A stretch of DNA of 64,000 nucleotides, taken from Verrucomicrobiales bacterium. GTDB lineage: Bacteria; Verrucomicrobiota; Verrucomicrobiia; Verrucomicrobiales; DEV007. Position 1 is the stretch's first letter, and the number at the start of each line of letters is the position of its first letter. The stretch is from positions 62,001 through 126,000 of the forward strand of contig DUBC01000008.1 of NCBI GenBank assembly GCA_012960505.1, given 5' to 3'. The position numbers and the translations under genes were made by a program. The notes under the pieces are model-generated. The model worked only from the letters and a program-made list of their open reading frames with translations, did no database searches and was not told where the DNA came from. This document shows positions 35,332 through 44,641 of the stretch, piece after piece.

Positions 35332-37503
35332 ATGTTCCTATCCAAGAGCATAATAAAAGTAATAATTAATTACTTTTTTCTCTTTCATTTTCTCAGCAGC
35401 GTCGGAGCGCAGACCTGGGGAAAGGATATCGGTTACAATGCACTTATTGAAGAGCTGACGGAAAATCCTGAGATAGATATTAAATCAATTAGTTACATAG
35501 AAGCAGAAGAAAACGGATGGCACTATAGAAAAGGAACAAGTGAAGCTTCAGAACCCTCTAATCTTTGGATGACATCTGATTTCGATGAGGATGCCACTTG
35601 GCAAATAGGGCAGACTTCTATCGGTTATGGTGATAATGATGATAATACCATACTAAATGATATGCGAGGCCCATCCGTGAATGGATCAGAACCATACACG
35701 AGTATTTATCTTAGGAAAAAATTCCTTATTAATTCTTTAGACACTTCTTCTAGATTGCTACTAAAAGCATATGTAGATGATGGCGCCATCATCTGGATCA
35801 ATGGAGTCGAAGTTGCCCGCCTGCACATAAGTAAAGGCACGAAAACGTATAATTCTACAGCACAGGTTCATGAAGCTGAATGGGAATCCATCATCATAAA
35901 AGGGGGAACTCAATTACTTAATGAAGGTGAAAATATAATTGCAATTCAGGCCTTTAATCAAAGTATCTCGAGCTCGGACTTCTCAATCGACATCGAACTA
36001 AGTTCCTGCCCCTTTAGAGTTTCGTTAATCGAGGCAACGGGATCAGATGATAATTTTTTACCGGAACCCTCTCCAAATAATAATCCTCCCATCGAATATT
36101 CGTTTAACGGATCAGGTCCTTTCGAAGGAAATTCTTTCCGAATCAAAACAATCGATGAATCGCTTACTTACAATTCTTCGGGCCATGCATTAACAGTTGG
36201 GAGACGCTTTTTCAGCAACGAATCAATTGTTCCTTGGGTGCCTCTTGTCGATGTGTATTCAGCAAATCAATGGGTTAATGGGGATTATCTTCGGACGGGA
36301 TCCAGCCTTCCTCCAAAGACAGAAGAAAGTTTCGTTCAAAATCATTCGTGGATAAGTTACGGCTACAATAATGAAACTAGCCCTTCAGAAGTTGATAATA
36401 TAATCTCAATTCATAACGAAGCGGTCAGAAGATTTGACTATGCCATTATTCGAGATCAATTCATCGCCTGTGTTGGTCTTAATAATGGAGCCGACACAAC
36501 GGTTCCTTCAATTCTTGCTTCAAGTTATAATGCTATCTCGGTCGGAAACACCAATGGATCTCATAGTAGAGGAAAAACTGTTTCTGGAATTGACATAGGC
36601 ACTGGAAATATTGAACACGATGGGCCAGGAAGAACCAAACCTGACATCGTGGCTAATGACAACTCAACAAGCAGCTGCACTCCTCAAGTTAGTTCTGCCG
36701 TAACTTTTCTGATTGGAATTGCTAAAGCAAAACATACAGAAAATGCACTCTTACCTGAAGTGATGAAAGCTCTCATTATGGCAGGAGCCAGTAAAAAGGA
36801 ATTTGATAATTGGTCTAGAAACAAGGAAATGCCTATCGATTCTGTTCTCGGAGCAGGAAAAATAAATGTTCAGAACAGTTACCATATACTTATTGCTGGA
36901 GAACAAGAACTTGAAAGCATCTCCAACAATTACGGATGGGACTTTGGCTCCATAGATAAATCAAGCGAAGCTTCCTATTCTATTAAATTAGAAGAGGATG
37001 TATCCGAAGCTTCATTTTCACTCAATTGGAATCGTATTATACGATCCGCAGAATGGCTGAATGGAAATCCTTATAGCGAATCCATTGCAGATATGAAACT
37101 TGAATTATACAGAAAAAAAGACAACTCATTAACACTCTATGATATCAGTGATTCAAAAATAGATAATCTCGAGCACCTATATTTACGTGGTCTTGATCGA
37201 GGAGAATACGTGATAAAAGTTTCAAGTGACGCAGCAACAAATTACGGTTTGGCCTGGAGAGCGGAAAACGGACAAGCTCCTGATCTAAGTGTCGCCACTG
37301 ATCCTAACAATAAATCGCTAAATTTTTATTTTTCTCACCTCATACCTGGAAAGACATTTACTTTGGAGAAATCAACAAATCTAAAAGATTGGACATCCAT
37401 TCATTCTTTCACTGCAGTGGAAACTAACGAAACGTTCAATGAAGTCATTGAAACAATAATTTCACGATTCTTTTATAGATTGAATTGGAATCCTGTAAAT
37501 TAA
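35332..37503 (+). CDS. Secreted subtilase-like protein with accessory domains
   Basis: A 723-residue exported protein: signal peptide (about 1-26, ending SSVGAQ), a galactose-binding-like beta domain (about 60-215, with YVDDGAIIWINGVEVARL), then a subtilase-like region (about 270-510). In the latter, SSGHALTVGRRFF holds the position of the catalytic His, NHSWISYG the oxyanion Asn region and SCTPQVSSAV that of the catalytic Ser (usually GTSxAxP). The expected N-terminal catalytic Asp motif is not evident, so activity is doubtful. A PPC-like domain (about 530-670) and a C-terminal module (LEKSTNLKDWTSI ... FFYRLNW) follow. The last module also ends the LPMO. It overlaps the next gene's stop by four bases, convergently. 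Confidence 0.66.
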   Translation: MFLSKSIIKVIINYFFLFHFLSSVGAQTWGKDIGYNALIEELTENPEIDIKSISYIEAEENGWHYRKGTSEASEPSNLWMTSDFDEDATWQIGQTSIGYGDNDDNTILNDMRGPSVNGSEPYTSIYLRKKFLINSLDTSSRLLLKAYVDDGAIIWINGVEVARLHISKGTKTYNSTAQVHEAEWESIIIKGGTQLLNEGENIIAIQAFNQSISSSDFSIDIELSSCPFRVSLIEATGSDDNFLPEPSPNNNPPIEYSFNGSGPFEGNSFRIKTIDESLTYNSSGHALTVGRRFFSNESIVPWVPLVDVYSANQWVNGDYLRTGSSLPPKTEESFVQNHSWISYGYNNETSPSEVDNIISIHNEAVRRFDYAIIRDQFIACVGLNNGADTTVPSILASSYNAISVGNTNGSHSRGKTVSGIDIGTGNIEHDGPGRTKPDIVANDNSTSSCTPQVSSAVTFLIGIAKAKHTENALLPEVMKALIMAGASKKEFDNWSRNKEMPIDSVLGAGKINVQNSYHILIAGEQELESISNNYGWDFGSIDKSSEASYSIKLEEDVSEASFSLNWNRIIRSAEWLNGNPYSESIADMKLELYRKKDNSLTLYDISDSKIDNLEHLYLRGLDRGEYVIKVSSDAATNYGLAWRAENGQAPDLSVATDPNNKSLNFYFSHLIPGKTFTLEKSTNLKDWTSIHSFTAVETNETFNEVIETIISRFFYRLNWNPVN

Positions 37504-39638
37504 AGTAATTCCATCTGCCCCTTCTTGCGGACGATTTTCTCCACCTTGTGCTTGGTAACAATATTCCCCTTTGATGCCCTGCCCTTGATCGCTATATCAG
37601 CAAAATTAATCTCAATTTCTTTTACTCTCAATCTTGGCGATGATTTCAGAACCACATTAACTAAAGGGGTATCATCCTCCGTATCATGAACTGAAAAGAA
37701 AAGGACCCTAGTCCCATTATTCCCCTTAGTCAGATCATACATTTTTTCACGGGTCACTCCCTGAACGGTGAATCGCTTTATCATCGCAGGCCCATCCCTA
37801 CCATCACGATAAATCATACAGTAATATTTTGGTTCTTCTTTTCTGAAAATGGAAACGTGAGCCGGATTCTTCCCGACGTATGTCTTTTCTGCAACTTTAG
37901 ATACCTGCATAGTTCCTTCTCTTCCAAAAATAATAATATCATCCATTCTTGAACAACGATCGACTGACATTCCGTCCCTTTTCAATCCCCACCCTGCAAA
38001 TCCAGTTTTGGCATTCAAGTATATCGTTTCGGTTGCAACAGCCACATTCTTCGCCACGACCTTTCCAAAGGTGGAAATCCCGGTTTTTCTTTCTCGGCCC
38101 TTACCAAATTTTTCTTTGAGTTCCTTGAAGTAACGAACAGCATATCTCGTTATCTGAGAAATATCCTTCTCTACTTCTTTAATATCCTTTTCAATTCCTC
38201 GAATAAGTTCGTCAGCCTTAAATGAATCATATTTAGAGATACGCTTAATCTTAATTTCAGTAAGACGCACCACATCCTTCTCAATAACCTTGCGTTTGAG
38301 TTTTTTTAAGAACGGCTTGAGTCCAGCCCAAATCTCCTCAATGACTGATTTCCAGGTAGTGCAATCTTCTATTCGTCGATAAATTCTATTCTCAATAAAG
38401 ATTCTTTCCAACGAACTATGGTGCCATTTATCCTGCAGTTCACTCAATCGAATCTCAAGATCCCACTTTAGAAGCTCTTTCGTATGCAACGCAGATTTTT
38501 TAAGTAATTCATCTACTCTCAAAAACTTAGGTTTATCATCTTCAATGACACAAGAATTAGGAGAAATTGAAATTTCACAATCAGTGAAGGCATAAAGAAC
38601 CTCAATCGCGGTATCAGGATCTAATCCAACCGGAAGATGTATATGAATCTCTACCTTTTCTGCGGTAATGTCTTCAATTTTAGATATCTTAATTTTCCCC
38701 TTCTCATTCGCCGTCACAATATTGTCCATCAATCCACCTGCAGTGGTTCCAAAAGGTATCTCAGTGATTTTTAATAATCTTTTGTTTTTGGTCTTCTCTA
38801 TACGGGCTCTGACTCGAATCTTTCCTCCTCTTAAACCACCGTTATAGTCCGCAGCATCCATCAACCCTCCCGTAGGAAAGTCAGGAAGAAGCTGAGTTTT
38901 CTTTTTGCGAAGCACAGCAATGCATCCATCAATTAATTCATTGAAATTGTGAGGTAAAATCTTGCATGCCAATCCCACTGCAATTCCTTCTGCACCTTGA
39001 GCCAATAACAATGGAAACTTAACAGGTAAGTTAATAGGCTCTTTGTTGCGACCATCATATGAAAATGCCCATTCAGTCGTCTTTGCATTGAAAGCAACCG
39101 CCAATGCAAACTTTGACAACCGTGCTTCGATGTACCTTGAAGCTGCTGCCCTGTCCCCAGTAAAAATATTTCCCCAATTACCCTGTGTATCAATTAGGAG
39201 AGATTTTTGCCCCATCCCCACCAAAGCATCAGCAATAGATGCATCGCCATGGGGATGGTATTGCATCGTATGGCCAACTACATTAGCTACCTTATTATAC
39301 CGTCCATCATCCTTTTCTTTGAGAGAGTGTAGGATTCGCCTTTGGACTGGCTTTAATCCATCATGGATACTAGGAACGGCTCTCTCTAAAATAACATAAC
39401 TGGCATAATCAATGAACCAGTCAGAATACATATCATCAATGTGAATGACTTCTGAATTTTCATTTGTTTTGCTGACATCTACTTTCTTAATTGGAAATTT
39501 CTTTGATTTTTTTTTCTTAGTTGTCTCGTCTGTTCCCTTCTTAGAGTTCCCCGTTTTAGACCGAACAGGTTTCTTTCTAGGTACCTTTTTGAGAACCTTT
39601 CTTTTAACTACTTTCTTAACGACTTTTTTCTTAGCCAT
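37500..39638 (-). CDS. parC: DNA topoisomerase IV subunit A (ParC-like)
   Basis: A type IIA topoisomerase A subunit that, with ParE, decatenates daughter chromosomes. The 712-residue protein has the winged-helix breakage domain: DYASYVILERAVPSIHDGLK, PVQRRILHSL, GHTMQYHPHGDASIADALV and AAASRYIEARLSKFA with the catalytic tyrosine. Tower and coiled-coil regions follow, then a reduced C-terminal beta-pinwheel. The sequence is closest to the ParC type common in Bacteroidota-like lineages. A lysine-rich tail of about 60 residues precedes the domain (KKVVKKVVKRKVLKKVPRKK). No parE gene is next to it; upstream is a divergent oxidoreductase gene. Confidence 0.92.
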   Translation of the reverse strand: MAKKKVVKKVVKRKVLKKVPRKKPVRSKTGNSKKGTDETTKKKKSKKFPIKKVDVSKTNENSEVIHIDDMYSDWFIDYASYVILERAVPSIHDGLKPVQRRILHSLKEKDDGRYNKVANVVGHTMQYHPHGDASIADALVGMGQKSLLIDTQGNWGNIFTGDRAAASRYIEARLSKFALAVAFNAKTTEWAFSYDGRNKEPINLPVKFPLLLAQGAEGIAVGLACKILPHNFNELIDGCIAVLRKKKTQLLPDFPTGGLMDAADYNGGLRGGKIRVRARIEKTKNKRLLKITEIPFGTTAGGLMDNIVTANEKGKIKISKIEDITAEKVEIHIHLPVGLDPDTAIEVLYAFTDCEISISPNSCVIEDDKPKFLRVDELLKKSALHTKELLKWDLEIRLSELQDKWHHSSLERIFIENRIYRRIEDCTTWKSVIEEIWAGLKPFLKKLKRKVIEKDVVRLTEIKIKRISKYDSFKADELIRGIEKDIKEVEKDISQITRYAVRYFKELKEKFGKGRERKTGISTFGKVVAKNVAVATETIYLNAKTGFAGWGLKRDGMSVDRCSRMDDIIIFGREGTMQVSKVAEKTYVGKNPAHVSIFRKEEPKYYCMIYRDGRDGPAMIKRFTVQGVTREKMYDLTKGNNGTRVLFFSVHDTEDDTPLVNVVLKSSPRLRVKEIEINFADIAIKGRASKGNIVTKHKVEKIVRKKGQMELL

Positions 39639-39831
39639 GTAAACCCAAAAGCCTAATATCCAATTTTAAACATTTCGGCATCCTTAAATAAATACCAAGC
39701 TTCGATAACTTATCAAATCAAGTCTCAAACCAATTATCATGAAAAAGTTGAACCACTCCCAAAGAAAATTAAAAAAAACATGGATTATCGAATGATTGAC
39801 CACTCCCAATAGATTGTTAGTCTCAAATAAT

Positions 39832-40833
39832 ATGAAAGCCATGGTAATAAAGAGTTTCGGTAAACCCGAAGTGTTTGAAATAGCGGAAATCCCAAAGCCT
39901 AAATTACAATCTGGCCATGTCTTAATACGTGTTAAGGCAAGTACCGTTAATCCGATCGATTGTAAAATTAGGAGTGGTTTATTGAAATCTCTCGCACCGG
40001 AAACTGGAGTCCTTGGTTTTGATGTTGCTGGGATAATTGAAGAAATTGGCGATGGAGTGAGCAAATTCTCTGCCGGAGAAGAAGTTTTCGGTTGTAGCGG
40101 AGCTGTAAAAGAACACTCTGGAGCATTGGCAGAATATCAATTAGTTGATGCAAATCTCCTCGCAAAAAGACCAGCAAACCTCTCACTCGATGAATGTGTA
40201 GCGCTTCCGCTCGTATCAATAACAGCCTGGGATGCTCTTATAAGAGGTGCTAATATAAAAGAAGGTGAATGTATTTTAGTTCATGGAGGCGCCGGAGGCG
40301 TCGGGCACTTGGGAATTCAACTCGCTAAAATGAAAGGCGCAGAAGTTTTCTCTACTGTGTCTTCTGATAAAAAAGCAGAAATCGTTAAAGGGTATGGAGC
40401 CACTCCAATAAATTACCACGATTTAAGTGTCGCCCAATACGTTGACCAGCACACTGAAAAAAATGGGTTCGACGTTGTTTTTGATACTGTCGGCGGAGAT
40501 AACTTAATGCGCAGCTTGGAAGCATCCAAAATCGAAGGGAGAGTCACTTCAGTGAATACAAGAACCACTTGTGATCTCAGCATCCTGCACCAGAAAGCAC
40601 TTTCACTTCATGTCGTTTTTATGATCATTCCCATCCTTTACAATCAAGATGAAGGCAAGGTCCGACAAGGGGAAATCCTTAACGAAATAGTCCGAGGAGT
40701 TGAATTAGAGGCTATAACTCCACTTATCAATAAAGAAATTTTCCCCTTTGAGAGAGTCGCAGAAGCGCATTCCTTACTTGAGTCTGGAAAAGCTACTGGA
40801 AAGATAATTTTGAAAGGTTTCGATGCTAATTAG
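39832..40833 (+). CDS. Medium-chain dehydrogenase/reductase, quinone oxidoreductase-like
   Basis: A 333-residue NAD(P)H-dependent oxidoreductase starting at ATG 39832 (MKAMVIKSFG); TTG at 39796 is the less likely alternative. The MDR fold is clear: N-terminal GroES-like domain (STVNPIDCKIRSG, GFDVAGIIEEIGDGVSKF), catalytic-domain link ALPLVSITAWDAL and Rossmann motif HGGAGGVGHLGIQLAKMKGAEV. The structural-zinc cysteine cluster of alcohol dehydrogenases is absent, which favours the zinc-free quinone oxidoreductase group (quinones, enones or aldehydes as substrates). It appears to be a single-gene unit. Confidence 0.89.
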   Translation: MKAMVIKSFGKPEVFEIAEIPKPKLQSGHVLIRVKASTVNPIDCKIRSGLLKSLAPETGVLGFDVAGIIEEIGDGVSKFSAGEEVFGCSGAVKEHSGALAEYQLVDANLLAKRPANLSLDECVALPLVSITAWDALIRGANIKEGECILVHGGAGGVGHLGIQLAKMKGAEVFSTVSSDKKAEIVKGYGATPINYHDLSVAQYVDQHTEKNGFDVVFDTVGGDNLMRSLEASKIEGRVTSVNTRTTCDLSILHQKALSLHVVFMIIPILYNQDEGKVRQGEILNEIVRGVELEAITPLINKEIFPFERVAEAHSLLESGKATGKIILKGFDAN

Positions 40834-40975
40834 TTAGTTGATTATATTTGATTTAATCAAAAAAAAATATTATATGAAGGATCGCAATGATTATTTTCTT
40901 CCCAGATACGTTGAAAGACATTGGGAGATGAATTGAAATGAAACATTTAATCAAAAACCAAAAATTGAAATTCTG

Positions 40976-41890
40976 ATGAGAAATATCATGTTTGTCGGTC
41001 CGGCAATCCTCGCCCTCCTCTTGGCCTCCAGCTGCAAGAAAGAGAACCTAAATAATGCTGGAAAATCTAAGCCTGATCCACGCGCAACAAAGATCCTGCG
41101 TTTCTCTGCGATCCCTGACGAAAACACAACCGAGCAAACAGTAAAGTTCAAAAAGTTTGCTGTTTATCTTTCAAAAAAACTCGGAGTTACAACCCAATTC
41201 ATCCCCACAACTGATTACGCATCTGCTGTCGATAAATTCGTCAATGGAGAAATTCATCTGGCTTGGTTCGGTGGATTGACGGGAGTTCAAGCAATAAACG
41301 AAGTCAAAGGAGCAAGAGCAATTGCGCAAGGAATTGAAGACCTAAAATACATTTCCTACTTCATTGCAAATTCTGATACAGGGCTTGAACTGAGTGAATC
41401 ATTCCCCGCAAAAATTAAAGATCTTAAATTTACTTTTGGCTCAGAAAAATCTACTTCCGGAAGGCTAATGCCTAGTTTTTTCATTCAAAAAGAGACTGGA
41501 ATAGCTGCTGAAAAATGGTTCTCCCTGCCAGTTGGATTTTCAGGAGCACATGATAAGACTGCCAAACTTGTCGAATCAGGAGCCTTTGAAGTCGGTGCGC
41601 TCAGTTATAAGAAATATGACAGTATGGTAGAGTCAGGAAAGCTTAATAAAGAAAAATGCAAAATCATTTGGAAAACGCCTCCTTATGCCGACTATAACTG
41701 GACTGCTCATCCTGAACTCGATCAAATATATGGAGAAGGGTTCATTGATAAAGTCCAAGAAGCTTTAATTGAAATATCCGACGATCAATTACTCTTGGCC
41801 TTAACCCGATCCAAAATTATTCCAGCAAAGAATGAAGACTTTCAAGGCATCGCAGATATCGCCAAAAAATTAGGACTACTGAACAATTAA
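40976..41890 (+). CDS. Phosphonate/putative-selenate ABC transporter substrate-binding protein
   Basis: The periplasmic or membrane-tethered binding protein of the importer encoded by the next three genes. The 304-residue protein carries a lipobox-like LLASSC near residue 20. The PhnD fold is evident: LRFSAIPDENTTEQTVKFKK, HLAWFGGLTGVQA, FGSEKSTSGRLMPSFF, FSGAHDKTAKLVESGAFEVGAL and PPYADYNWTAHPEL. This set, particularly the SIPDE-like start and YYDYNWT-like segment, is closest to the group annotated as putative selenate binding proteins, with PhnD/PtxB (phosphonate/phosphite) as the alternative. The ligand, an oxyanion in any case, is not settled by sequence. Five bases separate it from the ATPase gene. 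Confidence 0.86.
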   Translation: MRNIMFVGPAILALLLASSCKKENLNNAGKSKPDPRATKILRFSAIPDENTTEQTVKFKKFAVYLSKKLGVTTQFIPTTDYASAVDKFVNGEIHLAWFGGLTGVQAINEVKGARAIAQGIEDLKYISYFIANSDTGLELSESFPAKIKDLKFTFGSEKSTSGRLMPSFFIQKETGIAAEKWFSLPVGFSGAHDKTAKLVESGAFEVGALSYKKYDSMVESGKLNKEKCKIIWKTPPYADYNWTAHPELDQIYGEGFIDKVQEALIEISDDQLLLALTRSKIIPAKNEDFQGIADIAKKLGLLNN

Positions 41891-41895
41891 TCACA

Positions 41896-42693
41896 ATGAA
41901 TGTTACTCATAAACGTCCTGACACCTTCATCTTAGAAAGTGCGGGACGTAATTATGAGAATATTTCTGCCCTTAATCCTACAACTATAAATATTAAACAG
42001 GGAGAACGAGTCGCTATTGTGGGACCGAGCGGCAGCGGAAAGACAACATTACTAAGTTTATTCAACTCAACAGTCCAAGCGAGTTCAGGGAAAATTACTG
42101 TATTGGGCAATGAATTGGGGGAAACTTCAGGCAAAACTCTTAAAAAGATTCGCTCGAAAATTGCAACGATCCCTCAAAATCTTGCACTAGTGGATAGTTT
42201 AAGAGTATGGCAAAACATAATCACTGGTCAGATCGGTTGCCAGGGTTTCCTAGGCAATTTAATTGACCTGATATTTCCTTCAAAAAATAAAATCCTAGAA
42301 ATCCACTCAATACTCAAAAGACTAGGCATAGAAGAAAAACTTTTCGCAACCACTTCGAACTTATCGAGAGGACAAAAGCAAAGAGTCGCACTAGCAAGAG
42401 CAATTTATCAAAACCCTCAAGTGATTCTTGCCGATGAACCTGTCTCGAGCGTCGATCCTGCCCGAGCAGAAAATCTTGTCCAATTGCTTAATCAAATATC
42501 AGAAGAAGAAAACATTACACTCGTAATGAGCCTTCATAACCTTGAACTTGCAAAGGCTCATTTCCCCCGATTGATTGGATTACGTAACGGCGAAATCCAG
42601 TTCGACAGCAACCCTGCAGATCTGAACGAAAGTAAATTTAAAGACCTCTACACACTCAGCGAAAGAGAAATTCTTGATGATGGGGAATGTTAA
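41896..42693 (+). CDS. ABC importer ATP-binding protein (PhnC-like)
   Basis: The ATPase of the oxyanion importer, 265 residues. Walker A is GPSGSGKTT, the Q-loop lies in IPQNLALVDSL, the signature is LSRGQKQRVALARA and Walker B is VILADEPVSSVDPARA, followed by the switch histidine in SLHNLELA. These all fit PhnC-type ATPases. The ORF overlaps the permease gene that follows, and the gene set (binding protein, ATPase, two permeases) shows a complete transporter read from a single operon. The order D-C-E-E is used by phosphonate/phosphite and putative selenate systems. Confidence 0.92.
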   Translation: MNVTHKRPDTFILESAGRNYENISALNPTTINIKQGERVAIVGPSGSGKTTLLSLFNSTVQASSGKITVLGNELGETSGKTLKKIRSKIATIPQNLALVDSLRVWQNIITGQIGCQGFLGNLIDLIFPSKNKILEIHSILKRLGIEEKLFATTSNLSRGQKQRVALARAIYQNPQVILADEPVSSVDPARAENLVQLLNQISEEENITLVMSLHNLELAKAHFPRLIGLRNGEIQFDSNPADLNESKFKDLYTLSEREILDDGEC

Positions 42694-43561
42694 TGACATA
42701 AAATTCAATAAATTTCCAATTGAACAAATATTTAGCCGTCGCCGGAAGGTACTAATTACTATAGCTTTCATTGCTATCGTCTGCGGTTACCTCATTGGGT
42801 TAAATCCAATGCGTTTGTTGAATGCTAATAACCTCAAACTTGCTGGAGACTTCATGGTTGCAGCATTCACTCCAGCTATGGATTACGAGAATCCTGTGCC
42901 TGGCGCTGAACCTTTCCTCATAACAGTAGTCAAATCTGTTCTAATGACGCTTCGGTTTGCCTTGTTGGCCATGAGCGTTTCAATACCCGTTGGAGCCCTT
43001 CTCGCATTTTTTTCCACTACAGCATGGTGGCCTAAAATGAGAAATGTACAGAGATTAAAACCGCTCCTCATGGGAGCACTCATTATTTCCAAATCATGGA
43101 TAGCTTTCGCAAGATCAATTCATGAACTTATGTGGGGCCTTCTCTTTATCACTGCAATGGGGATATCTACAACTGCGGCAATTATAGCTGTCAGCATTCC
43201 ATTTTCAGGCATACTTGCTAAGATTTACTCTGAAATAATAGAAGAACACTCGAGAGAAGTTCAGGAACTATTCCGATCCATTGGTGCAGGAACCTTTAGT
43301 TCATTCTGCTTAGGGATTATTCCTCAAGCTTTGCCTGATATTCTTTCTTATACATTTTACCGACTCGAATGCGCACTGAGAACAGCAACCGTGTTTGGCT
43401 TTATTGGCATTGAGACTATAGGATATCGAATCAAGTTATCCTCAGACGAGTTTCATTATCATGAGGTTTGGACATATCTATATGTATTATTTGGCACAAT
43501 AGCGATACTGGAATGGTGGAGTAGATCTATTCGTAAAAGACTAGATGGATCAGCAAATTAA
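42677..43561 (+). CDS. ABC importer permease (PhnE-like), first
   Basis: An integral membrane permease of about 294 residues, with about six hydrophobic helices. Its cytoplasmic coupling motif region is recognisable around EVQELFRSIGAGTFSSFCLG and the family segment RSIHELMWGLLFI precedes it. The gene overlaps the ATPase stop by 17 bases; ATG 42677 and ATG 42680 are both usable. It forms the channel with the following permease gene, unlike systems that use a homodimer of one PhnE. The overlap of 17 bases with the next gene means tight coupling. Confidence 0.88.
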   Translation: MMGNVNDIKFNKFPIEQIFSRRRKVLITIAFIAIVCGYLIGLNPMRLLNANNLKLAGDFMVAAFTPAMDYENPVPGAEPFLITVVKSVLMTLRFALLAMSVSIPVGALLAFFSTTAWWPKMRNVQRLKPLLMGALIISKSWIAFARSIHELMWGLLFITAMGISTTAAIIAVSIPFSGILAKIYSEIIEEHSREVQELFRSIGAGTFSSFCLGIIPQALPDILSYTFYRLECALRTATVFGFIGIETIGYRIKLSSDEFHYHEVWTYLYVLFGTIAILEWWSRSIRKRLDGSAN

Positions 43562-44492
43562 ATTAATGGCTTCGGAAAACAGAATACTAAGAATTAAAGA
43601 GCTGCATCAGAGCAAATCGAAATCACTTTTCTTGAGATTTAGTCTTGGATTCGTAATACTCTCTTTAGCTTGGGCATGGTCAGCAGGGACTCTACATGAA
43701 TCAGTAGTCAGCAAAGAACAAAGAGGCGCTAACCTAGAAAAGTTTATAGGAAAAATAATTCCTGATCCTACTCGGGAATCAGGTCAGTGGATAGATTCTT
43801 TGCCATGGATGACCAATCTATTAACGGAGGGACAAGGAATAAAAGCTGCCGGCATTACGTTCGGAATTGCAACGGTCGCAATTACACTATCAGGATTTTT
43901 TGCTTTACTCCTCTTGCCTTTATCCGCAAGAAACTTTGGAACTCAAAGACCGCTCGAAATTATTCAGGGTAAACACATTCTAAGATCTATGTATTGGTTC
44001 GTCATTAACAAGTCTTCCAGGATCTTGTTTTTATTCACTCGAAGCCTGCCAGAATATGTCCTTGGATTTCTTCTTATTTCTATTCTTGGTCCAGACCCAT
44101 GGGTTCTTGTTTTGGCCCTTGCCATTCATAATTTTGGTATCCTTGGAAGGCTAGGTTCAGAGCTTGTTGAGAACAACTCTAATGAATCAGCACGTATTAT
44201 GTTTGCGCAGGGAGGGGGACGCTACAGCTCATTTGTCTCAACAATTCTTCCAGATTCATTTAACCGAATGCTTGTTTACTTTTTTTATAGATGGGAAACT
44301 TGTATACGTGAATCTACGGTCCTTGGAATGCTAGGCATTGTTTCACTTGGTTATTTAATTAATGACGCAAAAGCAGGAAGAGACTTTGATAGAATGCTTA
44401 CGTTTATACTATTAGGTGCACTCATCGTTATAATCGGAGACATCATATCCTCTTTGGTCCGCCACAAACTTCGCATCACTAGATCCGAATAA
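43545..44492 (+). CDS. ABC importer permease (PhnE-like), second
   Basis: The partner permease, 315 residues (from ATG 43545; ATG 43566 is also possible). It has an N-terminal hydrophobic helix and a large polar loop before the conserved core with SLPEYVLGFLLISILGPDPW and an EAA-like coupling region EARIMFAQGGGRYSSFVSTILP (here ESARIMFAQGG). The ends WETCIRESTVLGMLGIVSLGYLI correspond to the last helices. It ends the importer operon. About 150 AT-rich bases without any visible feature separate it from the next gene. Confidence 0.86.
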   Translation: MDQQIKLMASENRILRIKELHQSKSKSLFLRFSLGFVILSLAWAWSAGTLHESVVSKEQRGANLEKFIGKIIPDPTRESGQWIDSLPWMTNLLTEGQGIKAAGITFGIATVAITLSGFFALLLLPLSARNFGTQRPLEIIQGKHILRSMYWFVINKSSRILFLFTRSLPEYVLGFLLISILGPDPWVLVLALAIHNFGILGRLGSELVENNSNESARIMFAQGGGRYSSFVSTILPDSFNRMLVYFFYRWETCIRESTVLGMLGIVSLGYLINDAKAGRDFDRMLTFILLGALIVIIGDIISSLVRHKLRITRSE

Positions 44493-44641
44493 TTTAGATA
44501 TTCGGCTATAAGCTACTTATTTTTAGAGCAAATTGATCAAATGATCCTGTTATTATAAATATAGTTAATGTAGAAATTGCAGAAATGGAACTATAGGATT
44601 AAAATAACGCCCCCAAGAAAACGGTTCATCCTCAAATTAAC

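Noticed and set aside
40851-40863. TTGAT-TTA-ATCAA palindrome after the oxidoreductase gene
   Set aside because: Short AT-rich palindrome with a three-base loop; expected by chance in this base composition.
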